Source: Aspidiotus rigidus
Taxonomy: Eukaryota > Arthropoda > Insecta > Hemiptera > Diaspididae
DNA length: 64,000 bases
NCBI GenBank assembly: GCA_035079385.1
Contig: JAVHKY010000058.1
Coordinates: forward strand, 744,001-808,000
Direction: 5' to 3'
Positions 1-11,251 of the stretch are shown in pieces (position 1 is the stretch's first letter; the number at the start of each line of letters is the position of its first letter). The notes under the pieces were generated by a model, which was not told the origin of the DNA, searched no databases, and saw only the letters and a list, made by a program, of their open reading frames with translations. A program made the translations under genes and the position numbers.

Positions 1-323
1 TCTCAGTTACTCTCGTGAGTTCGTTTCCTCTGTGCATCACGTCAGAGACATTATGATGATATTAGAAATATTCCGTTATTGATTTACTTTTCGCGTCATT
101 CGAGCAGACTTATTGAGAATTCGCGCTCGCGTTAAGGAAGAATGAATTGTGCCACGTATTCGCGAGTTATTCAGCGTACATTCGATCAGACCAGACATCA
201 TAAAATGAATACGAGCCTATCGAATTTTTGAAAAATGACGTTATACGAGAGACATCCATGAAAAACGAGGAATGTTAACGCGAACGAAATATTTTTTGCC
301 GTTTTCTAAACAAATGATGTTCG

Positions 324-569
324 TTGCATATCCACCTTTTTGATACAGCACTTCTTTCAGGAGGGCACGCGTTCGACTTGAAAAATTATCCTTTATATCA
401 TATTATATATGTCGCGTCGGCGATCCTTTCGATCCTTTGTTTTGTTTTTTTTTTTTTTTTTCGTTTTCTTTTTGACGTAATACAAGTCGAGCATGCACCG
501 GTTATGGTGTTCGAGTTAATAAAATCGAGAAAATATATACGCGACGATATTTCGGAGTCGATTCGGTGA
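324..569 (+). CDS. Possible terminal exon, membrane-segment protein (weak)
   Basis: An open frame with no ATG, preceded by an acceptor-like pyrimidine-AG at about 350-360. It reads through a very hydrophobic stretch (about residues 26-50, partly made by a T-run at 430-460) and ends in a polar tail with motif EHAPVMVFEL and a TGA. A second acceptor-like site lies just after the T-run, so the tail alone (about 487-569) could be the exon. The tail uses varied codons and looks more coding-like than its surroundings. The opposite strand is also open across 398-790, so the strand is uncertain. I do not recognise a family. Confidence 0.18.
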   Translation: MHIHLFDTALLSGGHAFDLKNYPLYHIIYVASAILSILCFVFFFFFRFLFDVIQVEHAPVMVFELIKSRKYIRDDISESIR

Positions 570-1820
570 CGCGGAGCACTCACGGGGACGACATAATTAA
601 ACGCTATCCGTACCATTTCGTAAAACTGCCTTTCCCTGTCCGTAGAGACAGGAAAAATTGGTACTTCGTTCCGGTTAGCTCGCGATCGTAGAACGTCATC
701 ATTTTTTTCCCCTTCGTAAAAGGCGAGAGGAACGAACAATTTTCGGTATACGTACGCATCTCCGCTCTTCTGAGGCGCTATCGAAGGCAATGTTTCTCCC
801 TTGAAACACGTGTATGTATAGGTCTATAACTTACATTCGAACGAAAGTTAACCTGTTGTCGAGCTGCGAAAATCAGAAATCACGACATCGAAAAAGAAGT
901 TGAGAAAAGACGTTAGTTTTACATGTGTATCCTCGAAGATATATGTATGCGAAAAAATTTATAACACACGATATATTCTTATAAAACATTTTTGTTTATA
1001 TTTGAGTTAGTATAGTGTATCATTATTTTTTTTTTTTTTCTACTCACCATCTCTTGAAAACGATTGCCAGTGTTTGACTGTGCCTATGCAGTGAAAAAAA
1101 TAAAAAAAAATCTCCGCTTAAATGAAACGATACTACTCGTGCCTGTTTTTTTTTGTTTTTGTCTCTCAAAGTGCCCATTACGAAGAATTTTAATGGAGGT
1201 TATGAGATAGCTTCTTGTGCGATATATTCTCTTTACGCATCTGATAGAATTTTTTGGGTGGGTCAAATGACGAGCGATTTCTCGTACAGGACGCGCTCGG
1301 CGGCCTAATTTTGCTTATCGTGCGTTACGAAAGCGATTCTTCATCTTTATTACCTTAACACGTGGAACAGTTTGTTTTATGGTAAAATAATTGTTGATTT
1401 TGGAAAATTTTGTATTAAAATTTGGAAGGAAAAAGAACGAAATGAAGAAAAGAAAGTAAGAAGACAGAACAGCAGCGGCGCGACGAAGAGGAAAGTGGGT
1501 TCTTCTGTAACTATTTTCCATCAATTATGATAAATCTTGTAGGCATATTATATATTTAGTTCAGAGAGAGAGAGATTTCGAGAGATATCTCATTAGTTTC
1601 CTCAGATACCTATGCTCACCTCCGAAATCTCATCCATGTTCCTGAAGTTTTCTCTCTCCTTCTAAGATCTCAATGCGCTGCTCATATAATGTAGCTCGGA
1701 ATTATCTATAAACTAAGTCAGAGCGTCCTTATTCTTGGATACATAAATTATTTCAAGTCCCCAAATTAGATTGAAGTCTTGCGCCCTTTCGGATCACAAT
1801 ATTCTGTTCACATACACAGT
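570..1820. other. No gene recognised
   Basis: Single-copy-looking sequence with several T-runs, one GA-rich stretch near 1561-1575, and short chance frames. Nothing here supports a gene, RNA or known repeat. Confidence 0.4.
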
Positions 1821-1824
1821 GAAG

Positions 1825-2060
1825 TTCAAAGCAGTAAATTCCAGGTCGATAGAGAAATGTGTACACGTCAACTCAAACTTGACTCCAAATCGTCGTCGAT
1901 TTGAGGTCAACCAGCGTACGCTGCTAGAGAACAACAAATTGTGCAAAAATTGAACCGAAAGAGATATTAAAAATATGAAGAAATCGATTCGAAATTGAAT
2001 CCAAATCGAGGTCCATGTAAGTTCAAGATAAAGTCAACCAATTACCTAGAGATCTAAAGC
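1825..2060. repeat. TCGA-rich satellite fragment
   Basis: About two degenerate units of the dispersed satellite, with alternating phrases such as AGTCAACCA, TCGATAGAGAAAT and AAATCGAGGTC. The same phrases recur at 3540-4115, 4813-5090, 14590-15600, 19926-20560 and 27640-28790. The short open frame over it is a by-product of the repeat. Confidence 0.6.
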
Positions 2061-2440
2061 GCGCATAATTATCAATCCGGGGATAGGCGTCAAAAATAGT
2101 AAGGTCGGCCGAGGACGATAGGAAGTACAACTTTGACTGTTATACCTCTTATGGACTGAGCTTTATTAATTCCTCATGAGTACGAGCCACCGTTAATATT
2201 TAATTGAATAGGTTACAGACACGTAACAAAGATTTCCCCGAGTCGGACAATAAGATAAAATAAAATAAATCAATTAAAATAGGTAGCAAACAAACGAACG
2301 GGAAAAACGAAAAACGCGACAAAAGAACAAAAATAAATTGAGCAATCGAACAAAAATAAAATAAAAAGTCGCATTTATAAAATTTAACATGAAACTCCAA
2401 ATAAGAAGAAATGAAAAAAAAATTTATGAATCTATTCTAG

Positions 2441-3481
2441 AGTGACGAAAGAAGCAGAAATAATTTTGTCGAAGAATTCGATAATCGAAGGAATTGATGA
2501 TGCAAATAGCACAAAGAGGTTTAATGTGAAGAAAATTAAGAATTTGGGTAACGATTGTGAGAATGTCTGTGTGGCGGTTTGCGGAGTATGTGTCGAAGTC
2601 CGGAACATCGAATATGAAAAATGCAAAAATAACTCCGAGAAGTCGCTCCGTCAAATAATAATAAGCGATGACTCTGGTAATTATTTATTTATAATAATGC
2701 TCATTTTTTTTTAATACACTTAATGTATTATTTCTACGTTAAAAAAAATAGGAAATAGTATTTATCTATAACTCTTGTAATTGATGATACACAGTAATCA
2801 ATAACTAACGCGTAGCGAGCAATAATTTGAAATAAAAGCGCGATGTTAAAGGTTTTTGATGATAACATTTGCTGCAGTGGCGAATTTATAGATGGGCAAC
2901 ATGAGCTACTTTCACTGTTGAAGGGGGCGGATGATTTCTAAGAAAAAATTATGAAAAGCTCACATGAAAAAAAAAAAAATTCAAAAGAAGCGGCATTTTG
3001 TCAACTATTCTTGTTGTTTGAGACCCTAAATTTATCACTGACTAGCTGTGTGAAAAAGTGAACAAAAACAAATACTGAACAGTCTAACGCTGAATAATCT
3101 AACGTAAGAAATAAATAATATGACATGATAATATTGATAACGGAATGTACTAAAAATTGAGCAGATTATCATTTTGAACTCGCCAAATATTTATAGGGAT
3201 CTCTATATAATTTCAAATTAATTTTAGTAATCAAACATTTTTCACATTATGACCCGCTATGCGCTAGTTGTCTAATTTTTGTGAAATTCTATATTTTGCT
3301 TGTAATTTTTCTAGCAAGCATCCAGGTGAAGAGCTGGGAAGATCACTTCCCAGTCAAGAAAAACGATGTCGTCTTACTAGAAAATGTAAAAATACAAAAA
3401 TTCAAGGGAACATTTTCTATAGTTATAAAATCAGCGGGATCAAAAGTGTCGATAAATAAAAAGGAACATGAAGAAGTATAG
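2441..3481 (+). CDS. OB-fold (RPA-like ssDNA-binding) protein, two 3' exons
   Basis: Two exons join in frame. Exon one is 2441-2676: acceptor TTCTAG before it, donor G|GTAATT after it, ending in phase 1. Exon two is 3315-3481: acceptor TTTCTAG before it, stop TAG at 3479-3481. Exon one carries NVKKIKNLGND, then a beta-rich run, then RQIIISDDSG. Exon two carries SWEDHFPVKKNDVVLLENV followed by a KFKG motif and a short basic tail. Together this matches the strand order of an OB fold of the replication protein A type: N-V-x-G-V strand, I-x-DDSG turn, W-x-x-H/F, then VVLLENVKIQKFKG. The family assignment is inferred from motif order. Upstream exons and the start codon are not visible. Satellite lies on both sides, so this may be the end of a real gene or a stranded copy. 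Confidence 0.6.
2677..3314 (+). other. Intron of the OB-fold gene
   Basis: A 638-base intron with GTAATT donor and TTTTTCTAG acceptor. It is AT-rich with no recognisable insertion. Phase 1 on both sides preserves the frame across the junction. Confidence 0.55.
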
Positions 3482-3539
3482 TTTTCATCGAAAAATGGTA
3501 ATATAAAACAAAAAAATTTTCTTAATGATAATGTCAACC

Positions 3540-4115
3540 CTGATTGAAAGAAGTTGATTTGAAGTCGACTGACCTACATTACGACTAAAGATTAATTTGA
3601 AATTGAGCCAACGAAAAAGTGAATTTCAGGTCATTCGAAAAATTTGGAGAAACTGATTTACTCGACTAAAAAAATAAACTAGTGGACGTTGATTTGAGAT
3701 CGATTTGAAATAAATTACTGTACATTACCAGAAATCACTAATTTGTACCTGGAATCAATTGAGCAGTGAATTTTAGATCAATGGAACAATTTGGAAAAGT
3801 CAACTCAAGATTTGAATTCAAATTCACTTTGATTTGATGTTGATTGGTGTACGTTGCAAGAGAAATACAGATTGACTAGAGCAGTCAATTTCAGATCGAT
3901 AGAAATATGGGGCCCGGTTTTGACTCAAAATTCAGCGCAAATTGACGTCGATTTGATTTAAAGTCATTCAGCGTACATTACCAGACTAAAAATTGAACCA
4001 ACAGAAAAGTCAATTTTAGGTCGATTGAAAAATTTGAAGGAATTGACTCCAGATTGAGGCCCATTCAAGGTCAATTGGAAGTTGACTGACCCACATTACA
4101 ATGAAACTAGTATTC
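3540..4115. repeat. TCGA-rich satellite, about four units
   Basis: Degenerate tandem units about 120-127 bases long. The anchor phrase TGTACATTACCAG or TGTACGTTGCAAG recurs at about 3719, 3846, 3971 and 4091, each followed by AATTGA...GTCAATTT(C/T)AGGTCGAT...AAATTTGGA. Compared with 14590-15600 it reads in the opposite orientation. Confidence 0.75.
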
Positions 4116-4496
4116 GGTACACCATGTGACTTGGTACACTTCGATTTTGGTCGCTTTTGGTCGAAATTTGTCGTTTTTGGTAGAAATTGATGGTCATTTT
4201 TGGTCAAAATTGGTCGTTTATAGTAAATTTTGGCCAGAATTGGTCAATTTTGGTCGTTTTCATTTGAAAAAATCAACCAATTTCAACCAAAAATGACAAA
4301 TTTTGACCTAAAATGATCAAAGTCGACCAGTTTTAACCGAAAACCAACCACCAATTTCTACCAAAAACAACCAATTTTGACCAAAAATGATCAAAATTGA
4401 CCAATTTCAACCAAAAACGACCAATTTTGACTAAAAACAACCAAAATTCACCACCAGTTGATTCTGTACCAAGTGTACCGAGTCACAAGGTGTACC
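4116..4496. mobile_element. Foldback element with GGTACACC termini
   Basis: Starts with GGTACACCATGTGACTTGG and ends with the near-complement CACAAGGTGTACC. The interior is a long imperfect hairpin: the left half repeats TTTTGGTCGAAATTGGTC, the right half repeats its complement GACCAATTTTGACCAAAAA. It has no coding capacity. It sits within satellite DNA. Confidence 0.7.
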
Positions 4497-4500
4497 AAAC

Positions 4501-4812
4501 AGGGGACATTACCTACTTAAAACAATTTGTTCCTCGGAGTTACGGCCTGACATAATTAGAATGACAAATACTACAACGAGTAAATGAATTAAAAGCCGCA
4601 GAAACAGAACAACACAAACTACCGCAAGCGTTTTTGGCTAATAAGCCATCAACGGGCGAAGAATAGGTGTCGCTTTCTATTCTCCGCCCGTTCATGGCTT
4701 CTTAGCCGAAAGTGCTTGCGGTAGTTTGTGTTATTCTGTTTCTGCGGCTTTAGCACATTCCTTGATTCATTTACTCGTTGTAGTATTTGTCGTTCTAATT
4801 AGGGGACATTAC
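4501..4812. mobile_element. Inverted pair of Penelope-element ends with 12 bp duplication
   Basis: Two arms (about 4554-4676 and 4678-4800) are complementary and carry landmarks also found at the end of the Penelope-like element at 48264-48420: GACAAATACTACAA, GAGTAAATGAA, AGCCGCAGAAA, TACCGCAAGC and GCCATCAACGGGCG. The insert 4513-4800 is bounded by identical 12-base direct repeats AGGGGACATTAC (4501-4512 and 4801-4812), which look like a target-site duplication. It is a non-coding insertion made of two head-to-head terminal segments with no reverse transcriptase between them. Confidence 0.75.
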
Positions 4813-5090
4813 TACTGAAACTACAGATTGACTTAAAGTCGAGAACGACAAATTGCCTCGAAAGTCGACGAATCAGCATTTTAGATCGGTTAAAAGTTTG
4901 GCGAATCGACGTGGCAAAGAAGTCAGAATGGGGTCCACAAATAGCGACCTAATATTGACGCCAACCTATTGCAGACGCGACGTAATTCTAACCAAGACTC
5001 TTAATAGAACTAATAAATTCTCAAAACTCAATGTCGACCATAGATCGACGTCACCCGGTTCATCGGGATTTTCTTAGAGACATCCCAAGA
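4813..5090. repeat. TCGA-rich satellite, continuing
   Basis: Resumes the satellite interrupted at 4501 with the phrases ACTACAGATTGACTT, TTTTAGATCGGTTAAAAG and CGACCATAGATCGACGT. It fades into single-copy-looking sequence after about 5090. Confidence 0.6.
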
Positions 5091-7500
5091 CCGATGTCCG
5101 CATATTCCAACAACAGCCGGGCAGCATTTCCTAACAACAAAACGAAAAGTTCCAAACGTAGGTAAATATTTCACTCACTCTATAGTTCAAAAATACGAGT
5201 AAGTATCGTATCCCGTTGTCTAATTATGAAATCCATTTAAAAGAAAACGAATCCATGCTGTACGCGTACCTACCTTAAGACTTGGACTTTAAAAACCTCG
5301 TCGGTCATTCATTCCACAATATTGACTCTTCGTTCACGGTGTTACGCATACGTTGTAAATAAGTCGAGTAAGTAATACAAACTAATTTGACATTTGTAAT
5401 TCGAGTCACGTTGTTACATCGAATGTGGTGTCAACCGATAAGGGTCTGACCTCAATGTAAATGAAACGAAATCTGAGGATAGAATTACAAACGGGTGAGT
5501 TTTTCCTTTCAACGCGTGATAGGAAGTCGGGAAAGAAGCTTTTTGCCGTGATTACAACCATCGAAGTAACGAAAAGAAAATAGTTACAGACCATACCATA
5601 ATGTTGTATTTTTATCAACATTTAATAGAGTACCTAAAGGAGGCATGATGTGCCACAGGAATAGACGGCAAAAATAGATATAATTTTCTATAATCGTCGA
5701 AGTTTCAACATCTTTTTCTACTCTTTATCTCTCTTTTTAGAACGTTCACATATCGTAAGAAAGTGTCAAACACGAAATGTATTCACTCGCGTGGCTTTCC
5801 CCATCTGGTATCATTAAAATGGTTAAACTTCCTGAAATAACCGGACGATGTTATAATTTGATGCATAATTTAATATTGTAGAAATTATAATGAAAACTAA
5901 CATCTATAATTGGAATGTACTTAACATTTTTTTTTTTTTTTTCAAATAGTAGTAAAGAGTTTTCATATTAACAAGTCGACTTTTTCCCCCCTAAGTCTGT
6001 CAAACTCGTATGTACAAAGTGAAGAATAGCACGCGATAAAATTGCCTCATAAAATCGTTTATGTACGTAATATTGTTTTTTGTGTACATTTCTACTCTCT
6101 GCGGTGTCTAAAAAACATTATTTACTTTTTGAGAAAAAATACTGTTTTCACGTTTTTATAGAGTTGTAATGAATCAATTTTTAAAAAGAAAATTGTCACC
6201 TACTAACGCTCATTTAATGTGGAGTGGGTCGATCACCTACTCTATCGCAATACCTTCAATATCTCGTTGAAAACTTTGAAAGCAAATAAAGTCGCGTGGG
6301 CTATAATAATTTCATTGCCATGACCGTTTGTATTGTTTTCAAAGAGGATCTTTATTTTTGAGAGATACTAAGGGCGTTAGAAAAGTCGTGAGTTCATTGG
6401 AAAATTGAGGCGTGGTTGCACACAATGACGTCACACGAAAAGAAAAAGAATGTTTGACTACCTCTAAGTCAATTGTCTGTGTTGAAGAAATGGCAATATT
6501 TTTGACGATGATATGTCAGTTCTATTTGACATGTACAGAATATCTACCATTTTCTCGAAACTTTTTCTGTTGATATTTTGTACTTTTCCGGAGACCGATG
6601 AATTTTTTTTTACATATTTCACACCTTTGTGCTAGGTTTGCGTGGGAAATGCGTAACGCCTGCTCATGATTTTGGAACTTGAAAAATTTCGTCGAGTCAT
6701 GAGGATGTATTATGTGAATACCTTCCTTAGTTTGGACTGTACAGGCTGAATAAGGCTAAGAGCGTAGCTCAGTATGCAATATACTAGGCTAATAAAAACT
6801 AAGGGAGGGGGGAAAAGCGAACGAGCGGATGAAGTGAACCCATCAAATAGTGCATTTACTAAGTTTAATAAACACTTCTAAAAGGGGAAGGCAAACGATA
6901 AAAGATATGAAATTATAGATCTTCAATCTTGAAACTTTGCTAGAAGATCTTTTGTTTCGTATATTTCCAGTAATAATTATATTCAATATTATGCTTATGT
7001 TGTTTTATGATGAAGATAACTATTTCAGAACAGGAACTCGAAGGACCGTTGCACCTGCGTTTGAGGACGTTGCGTGTGCACCCAAAAGGTACCCTAGGGA
7101 TCATCTAGACCCCTACAGTATGAGAAATTGGGAGCTCGTTGAAAATTTGTGAGCTCCAGAAGTGGATAAAATATGCAAAACTACTTGGTAAAGAAAGTGA
7201 ATATGCATTATTGTTCTCATATTCCTTCTTAATCTGTTTAATGTCCCCATACTTGATCCCCTTCTTTAGATATCAAGATTTCTAGTCATCCACTCAGTAT
7301 TTTTTTATCATTCATTTTGGAATTATAGGTTTGCCTCCATCGTTAAAAGTCTTTTGATGATTAGTTTCTAATGAAATTATAAAACTTGATTCAAGCATTC
7401 AAGCGGTGAAAGCCAAACCTGATACTGACACTGAATAGGGAGACTCAAACTTTCTCATTTGGAGTTACTCGTTTTTGTTAGTGTTGGGTTCAGTCAGTTT
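5091..7500. other. No gene recognised
   Basis: Mostly single-copy-looking sequence. A 71-codon frame at 5406-5621 (-) starts without ATG and matches nothing I know. At 7030-7152 (+) an acceptor-like TATTTCAG is followed by a 41-codon frame ending in TGA that contains KRYPRDHLDPYS. It could be a short terminal exon or transposase remnant, but there is no second feature to support it. Confidence 0.35.
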
Positions 7501-7509
7501 CTATACCTT

Positions 7510-7570
7510 GAGAATTTCTACTTAGCCGAAAGCGCTCGAAGTGTTTTAATTGATTGTTCCTTTTGTATTT
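7510..7570 (+). mobile_element. Short Penelope-element end remnant
   Basis: The phrase TTAGCCGAAAGCGCTC followed by TGTTTT and TTTTGTATTTGCC resembles the reverse complement of the Penelope-like element ends at 35018-35050 and 48365-48390. Only about 60 bases align by eye. It directly abuts the tandem array that follows. Confidence 0.35.
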
Positions 7571-7574
7571 GCCT

Positions 7575-9520
7575 CTTATTATAATATGGACAGAAATTGG
7601 AAAATGATCTTTCTACATATATAACAAAGCTCCTATTCTGCTGATCGTTTCAAGCTGAATATCAATTGCATTTAAATGGATAATAATATAGACAAAAATT
7701 GGAGAATGGTATCTTCCTACACACAAAGAAGGTCTCATTCTCCTGATTGTTTCAAGCTGAATTTTAATTGAGTTTAAATGGATGATCCTATGAACAGAAC
7801 TTGGAAAAGGTATCTTTCTACACATATAACAAAGCTCTCATTCTCTTGATTGCTTCAAGCTGAATTTCAATGGAAATCAAATGGATTATAATATGGACAG
7901 AAATCGGAAAATGGTATCTTTCTACGTGTATAACAAAGCTCCCATTCTGCTGATTGTTCCAAACTGAATTTCAATGGATTATAATATAGACAAAAATTGG
8001 AGAATGGTATCTTCCTACCACGGTATAAAATTAAGAGGTAGTGACACGAACGTATTCTGACTGTGGTAAACGCTGTCCGTGATTTTGAAGTAGTTCTGAA
8101 CATCCCGAGCGCAGCGCTCGTGATGAAAGTGATGGGTAATGTACAGAGTCTTATGGGAACGCCGCTACTTTCAAAAATTTATTGCAGGATCAGGAATCAG
8201 CCGATGCATTTCATATTTGGCATAAAAATACCATTTAATCTACTCTATAAAATTTTGAAAGAATCACCCTTCTAAGTAAATTCTTGGATTTTTTATAATC
8301 CTTGGAAATTTCATCAATACTAGGGTACCAACGGTAACGTCTCGGCGCAGGTGGGGTGTAGAAGGAACAGGGAAACAGCCCGAGTGTTCGCTGCAAACCT
8401 AGCGGAAGTTTGTACGTACAACTTCAAAACTGCGGACACGATTTTAGCGTTGTGTCATTACCTCTTCATCTTATACCGTGCTTCCTACACACACAAAGAA
8501 GCTCTCATTCTCCTGATTGTTTCAAGCTGAATTTCAATTGAGTTTAAATGGATGATCCTATGAACAGAACTTGGAAAAGGTATCTTTCTACACAGGTAAC
8601 AAAGCTCTCATTCTCTTGATTGCTTCAAGCTGAATTTCAATGGAAATCAAATGGATTATAATATGGACAGAAATTGGAAAATGGTATCTCTCTACCTGTA
8701 TAACAAAGCTCCCATTCTGCTGATCGTTTCAAGCTGAATTTCAATTGAATTTAAATGGATAATAATATAGACAAGAATTGGAGAATGGTATCTTCCTACA
8801 CATATAAAAAGCTCTCTTTCTCCTGATTGTTTCAAGCTAAATTTCAATTGAATTTAAAGGGATGATCCTATGAACAGAACTTGGAAAAGGTATCTTTCTA
8901 CACAAGTAACAAAGCTCTCATTCACTTGATTGCTTCAAGCTGAATTTCAATGGAAATCAAATGGATTATAATATGGACAGAAATTGGAAAATGGTATCTC
9001 TCTACATGTATAACAAAGCTCCTATTCTGCTGATCGTTTCAAGCTCAATTTCAATTGACAAGAATTGGAGAATGGTATCTTCCTACACATATAAAAAAGC
9101 TCTCATTCTCCTGATTGTTTCAAGCTGAATTTCAATTGAATTTAAATGGATGATCCTATGAACAGAACTTGGAAAATGGTATCTCTCTACATGTATAACA
9201 AAGCTCCTATTCTGCTGATCGTTTCAAGCTCAATTTCAATTGACAAGAATTGGAGAATGGTATCTTCCTACACATATAAAAAAGCTCTCATTCTCCTGAT
9301 TGTTTCAAGCTGAATTTCAATTGAATTTAAATGGATGATCCTATGAACAGAACTTGGAAAATGGTATCTTTCTACACATGTAACAAAGCTCTCATTCTCC
9401 TGTTTTGCTTCAAGCTTAATTTCAATGGAATTCAAATGGATTATAATATGGACAGAAATTGGACTCCTTTGAGTATCTATCTCATGGTAAACTTGCAAGA
9501 ATTTCCTTGTGGGCCTTCTC
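7575..9520. repeat. ~103 bp tandem array, interrupted once
   Basis: Each unit has GGACAGAAATTGGAAAATGG, then TATCTTTCTACACATGTATAA, CAAAGCTC(C/T)CATTCT, and GTTTCAAGCTGAATTTCAAT. Starts near 7590, 7691, 7793, 7897 and 7989 give a spacing of about 103 bases. Three variants (GGACAGAAATTGG, AGACAAAAATTGG, GAACAGAACTTGG) alternate, so a higher-order repeat of about 310 bases is likely. The array resumes at 8481 after an insertion and runs to about 9470. Open frames on the minus strand (7613-7825, 7867-8103, 9268-9582) are by-products. Confidence 0.9.
8019..8480. mobile_element. 462 bp non-autonomous DNA transposon (MITE), 8 bp TSD
   Basis: Terminal inverted repeats of about 29 bases: left begins CACGGTATAAAATTAAGAGG, right is its near-complement ending CTTATACCGTG. 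Flanks are perfect 8-base direct repeats CTTCCTAC at 8011-8018 and 8481-8488, which belong to the interrupted tandem unit. An 8-base duplication fits hAT-like or P-like transposition; the termini are not the classical ones of either. The internal 70-codon frame (8063-8275) has no recognisable domain. Confidence 0.85.
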
Positions 9521-9524
9521 TGGT

Positions 9525-10998
9525 CGGGTAAGCACGACACTGGTCTACAGTGACATTGACGAGCAGATTGAAAATCAATCACAGAACTCGATGGTTCACT
9601 GATAAACCAATATTCTGAAGTCTCTAGAAATGTTCTTATCTGAATTGAATGTAATCAAGCTTCTTAACGCCAGGAATGATATTTTCAAACCTTTACTCCG
9701 ATAAATGCCCCTCCAGGCATCCAAACTCACCTCCTCTCTCTGTCCTCTAGACTCCCAAGCCTTAGTTCATCAATATCTTTCTATTATGTCTCTATCATTG
9801 GAATTTGAAACATTTTGCAAGTATTTACCCGACTATTAAACTAATAGGTATAGGATACAGAATACCAAGATTTGTTTTCCTTTGTTTGAATAACCTCAGA
9901 GTATCAATTCCAAGATACTCTTCAAATACCTCCAATATGCTTCACAGCCATGATCTGTATGGAGGCATTTTATGAATGTTCTTTATTGCTCTCAACTGAT
10001 TGATTAAATTCGTAGTTTGTGATTAAAATTTAACATTGTAGCTATAATAATGGTCGTCTACACAATATCAGTATAACACCTGTGCGAGTTGTGAAATCCA
10101 ATCATCACAACCGTCATGTGTACCTCGTTTGGTTTTTGAAAGGGGAAAATTGATGCATTGTAGGTTCTTTCATCGCATAATTTTGTATAGTATATTATGT
10201 TTTCTCGAGTCATCAAGTTTGAATTCTCATTAAAAACAGCTCACACTGCATACTTCAACTCATAATCATCGCGTCTTTCCATTGCTCCAGGCAGGTAGAC
10301 GATGAAAGCTCTATTCCCCTCGGTTTCTACGAGTAGAGCCAAATTCTACTTAATAATGTTCATACATGGAAAACTGATCAGACCTGATTTACTAAAACGA
10401 AGTGGATTTTCTGGTTTCTTTACGTCTTCAGCCTTCTTTCTCTTTCATTTTGTCGCGCATATTTTTCATACTTGATTATATTATAAGCGAAAGAAAGAAT
10501 TCAAAAATGAAGGAAAATAGTCCCGCGGAGGGTGCTTGAAACTTTTTTCATCCGTCGTACACATGCTAATCTCGCAGAATACCTTTTAGGTTTCCCATAC
10601 ATATATATACGTGTGTATACTTTGTTTGTATGTTAATTTAATAAAGTAATAATTTTTTCTGTATTTTACCCGCACGCGTCATCCATTTACTGCGCGTCGT
10701 CGTTATCGAAATGGAAAGAGAAATTCTTTTTTTTTTTTCAACATCAGCATCCAGAACGATGACTGATGAATACGAAACGTCAGACGGGTAGCATTGTGCG
10801 GCATAAACGGCAGAACGCAAAACTCATTATTCGAGTATTTACGCGTATCGCATCCACCATTCGTCGGAGTAAATCCATTTAAATTCGACGCGATACCCAA
10901 AAATATAGGTACATTTTGCGCTTCGCTCGACGGATATTGTTGCTAACTGATACGTTGAGAATACTTCTTATTTGCCGACGCCTTTTACTAATGTAATC
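9525..10998. other. No gene recognised
   Basis: Single-copy-looking sequence with homopolymer runs and a short TATA/ACGTGTAT-rich stretch near 10600. Frames at 10638-10900 (-) overlap each other without motif or splice support. Confidence 0.35.
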
Positions 10999-11251
10999 GG
11001 TCTATATTTCTGGCGAAACTTTTCACCCTGAAGATGAATATCGCGAGCACATTCCCTCAACTCTTGTCAGTTGTCGTGCGTTATCGAATAAACTTACCAT
11101 ATAGACGAATGATATTACGGAGTACGCCGAAGAAAAAGATAATTTAACGGACGACTTCTGCGAGATGTATACGCCACTCGAGAGGGAGACGTCGCAGCAA
11201 ATACCTGCGACAAACGAGGAACACCGACAAACGCGACGCATCCCAAATTGA
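10999..11251 (+). CDS. Possible coding stretch with one in-frame TAG
   Basis: Frame reading ETFHPEDEYREHIPSTL, then a TAG at 11102-11104, then in the same frame NDITEYAEEKDNLTDDF, a middle section and a tail HRQTRRIPN with stop TGA. The peptide is strongly acidic and polar with balanced codons, unlike chance AT-rich frames. Either the TAG lies in an intron (an acceptor-like CATATAG ends exactly there), or this is a pseudogene. No family recognised. Confidence 0.3.

Noticed and set aside
398..790. 130-codon minus-strand frame
   Set aside because: No ATG, it ends in a poly-lysine run made by a T-tract, and it overlaps an equally plausible plus-strand frame. No domain.
6765..6800. tRNA or tRNA-derived SINE head (GCGTAGCTCAGT)
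   Set aside because: Resembles an A box but no B box or cloverleaf can be drawn downstream.
6937..7152. Harbinger-type transposase N-terminus (RYPRDHLDPYS)
   Set aside because: Only one short motif is vaguely similar; no nuclease domain or inverted repeats were found.
7575..9520. CRISPR array
   Set aside because: The repeat fills the whole unit with no unique spacers, and the genome is eukaryotic.
7613..9582. Several 70-100 codon frames on the minus strand
   Set aside because: They are readings of the ~103 bp tandem array and repeat the same peptide.
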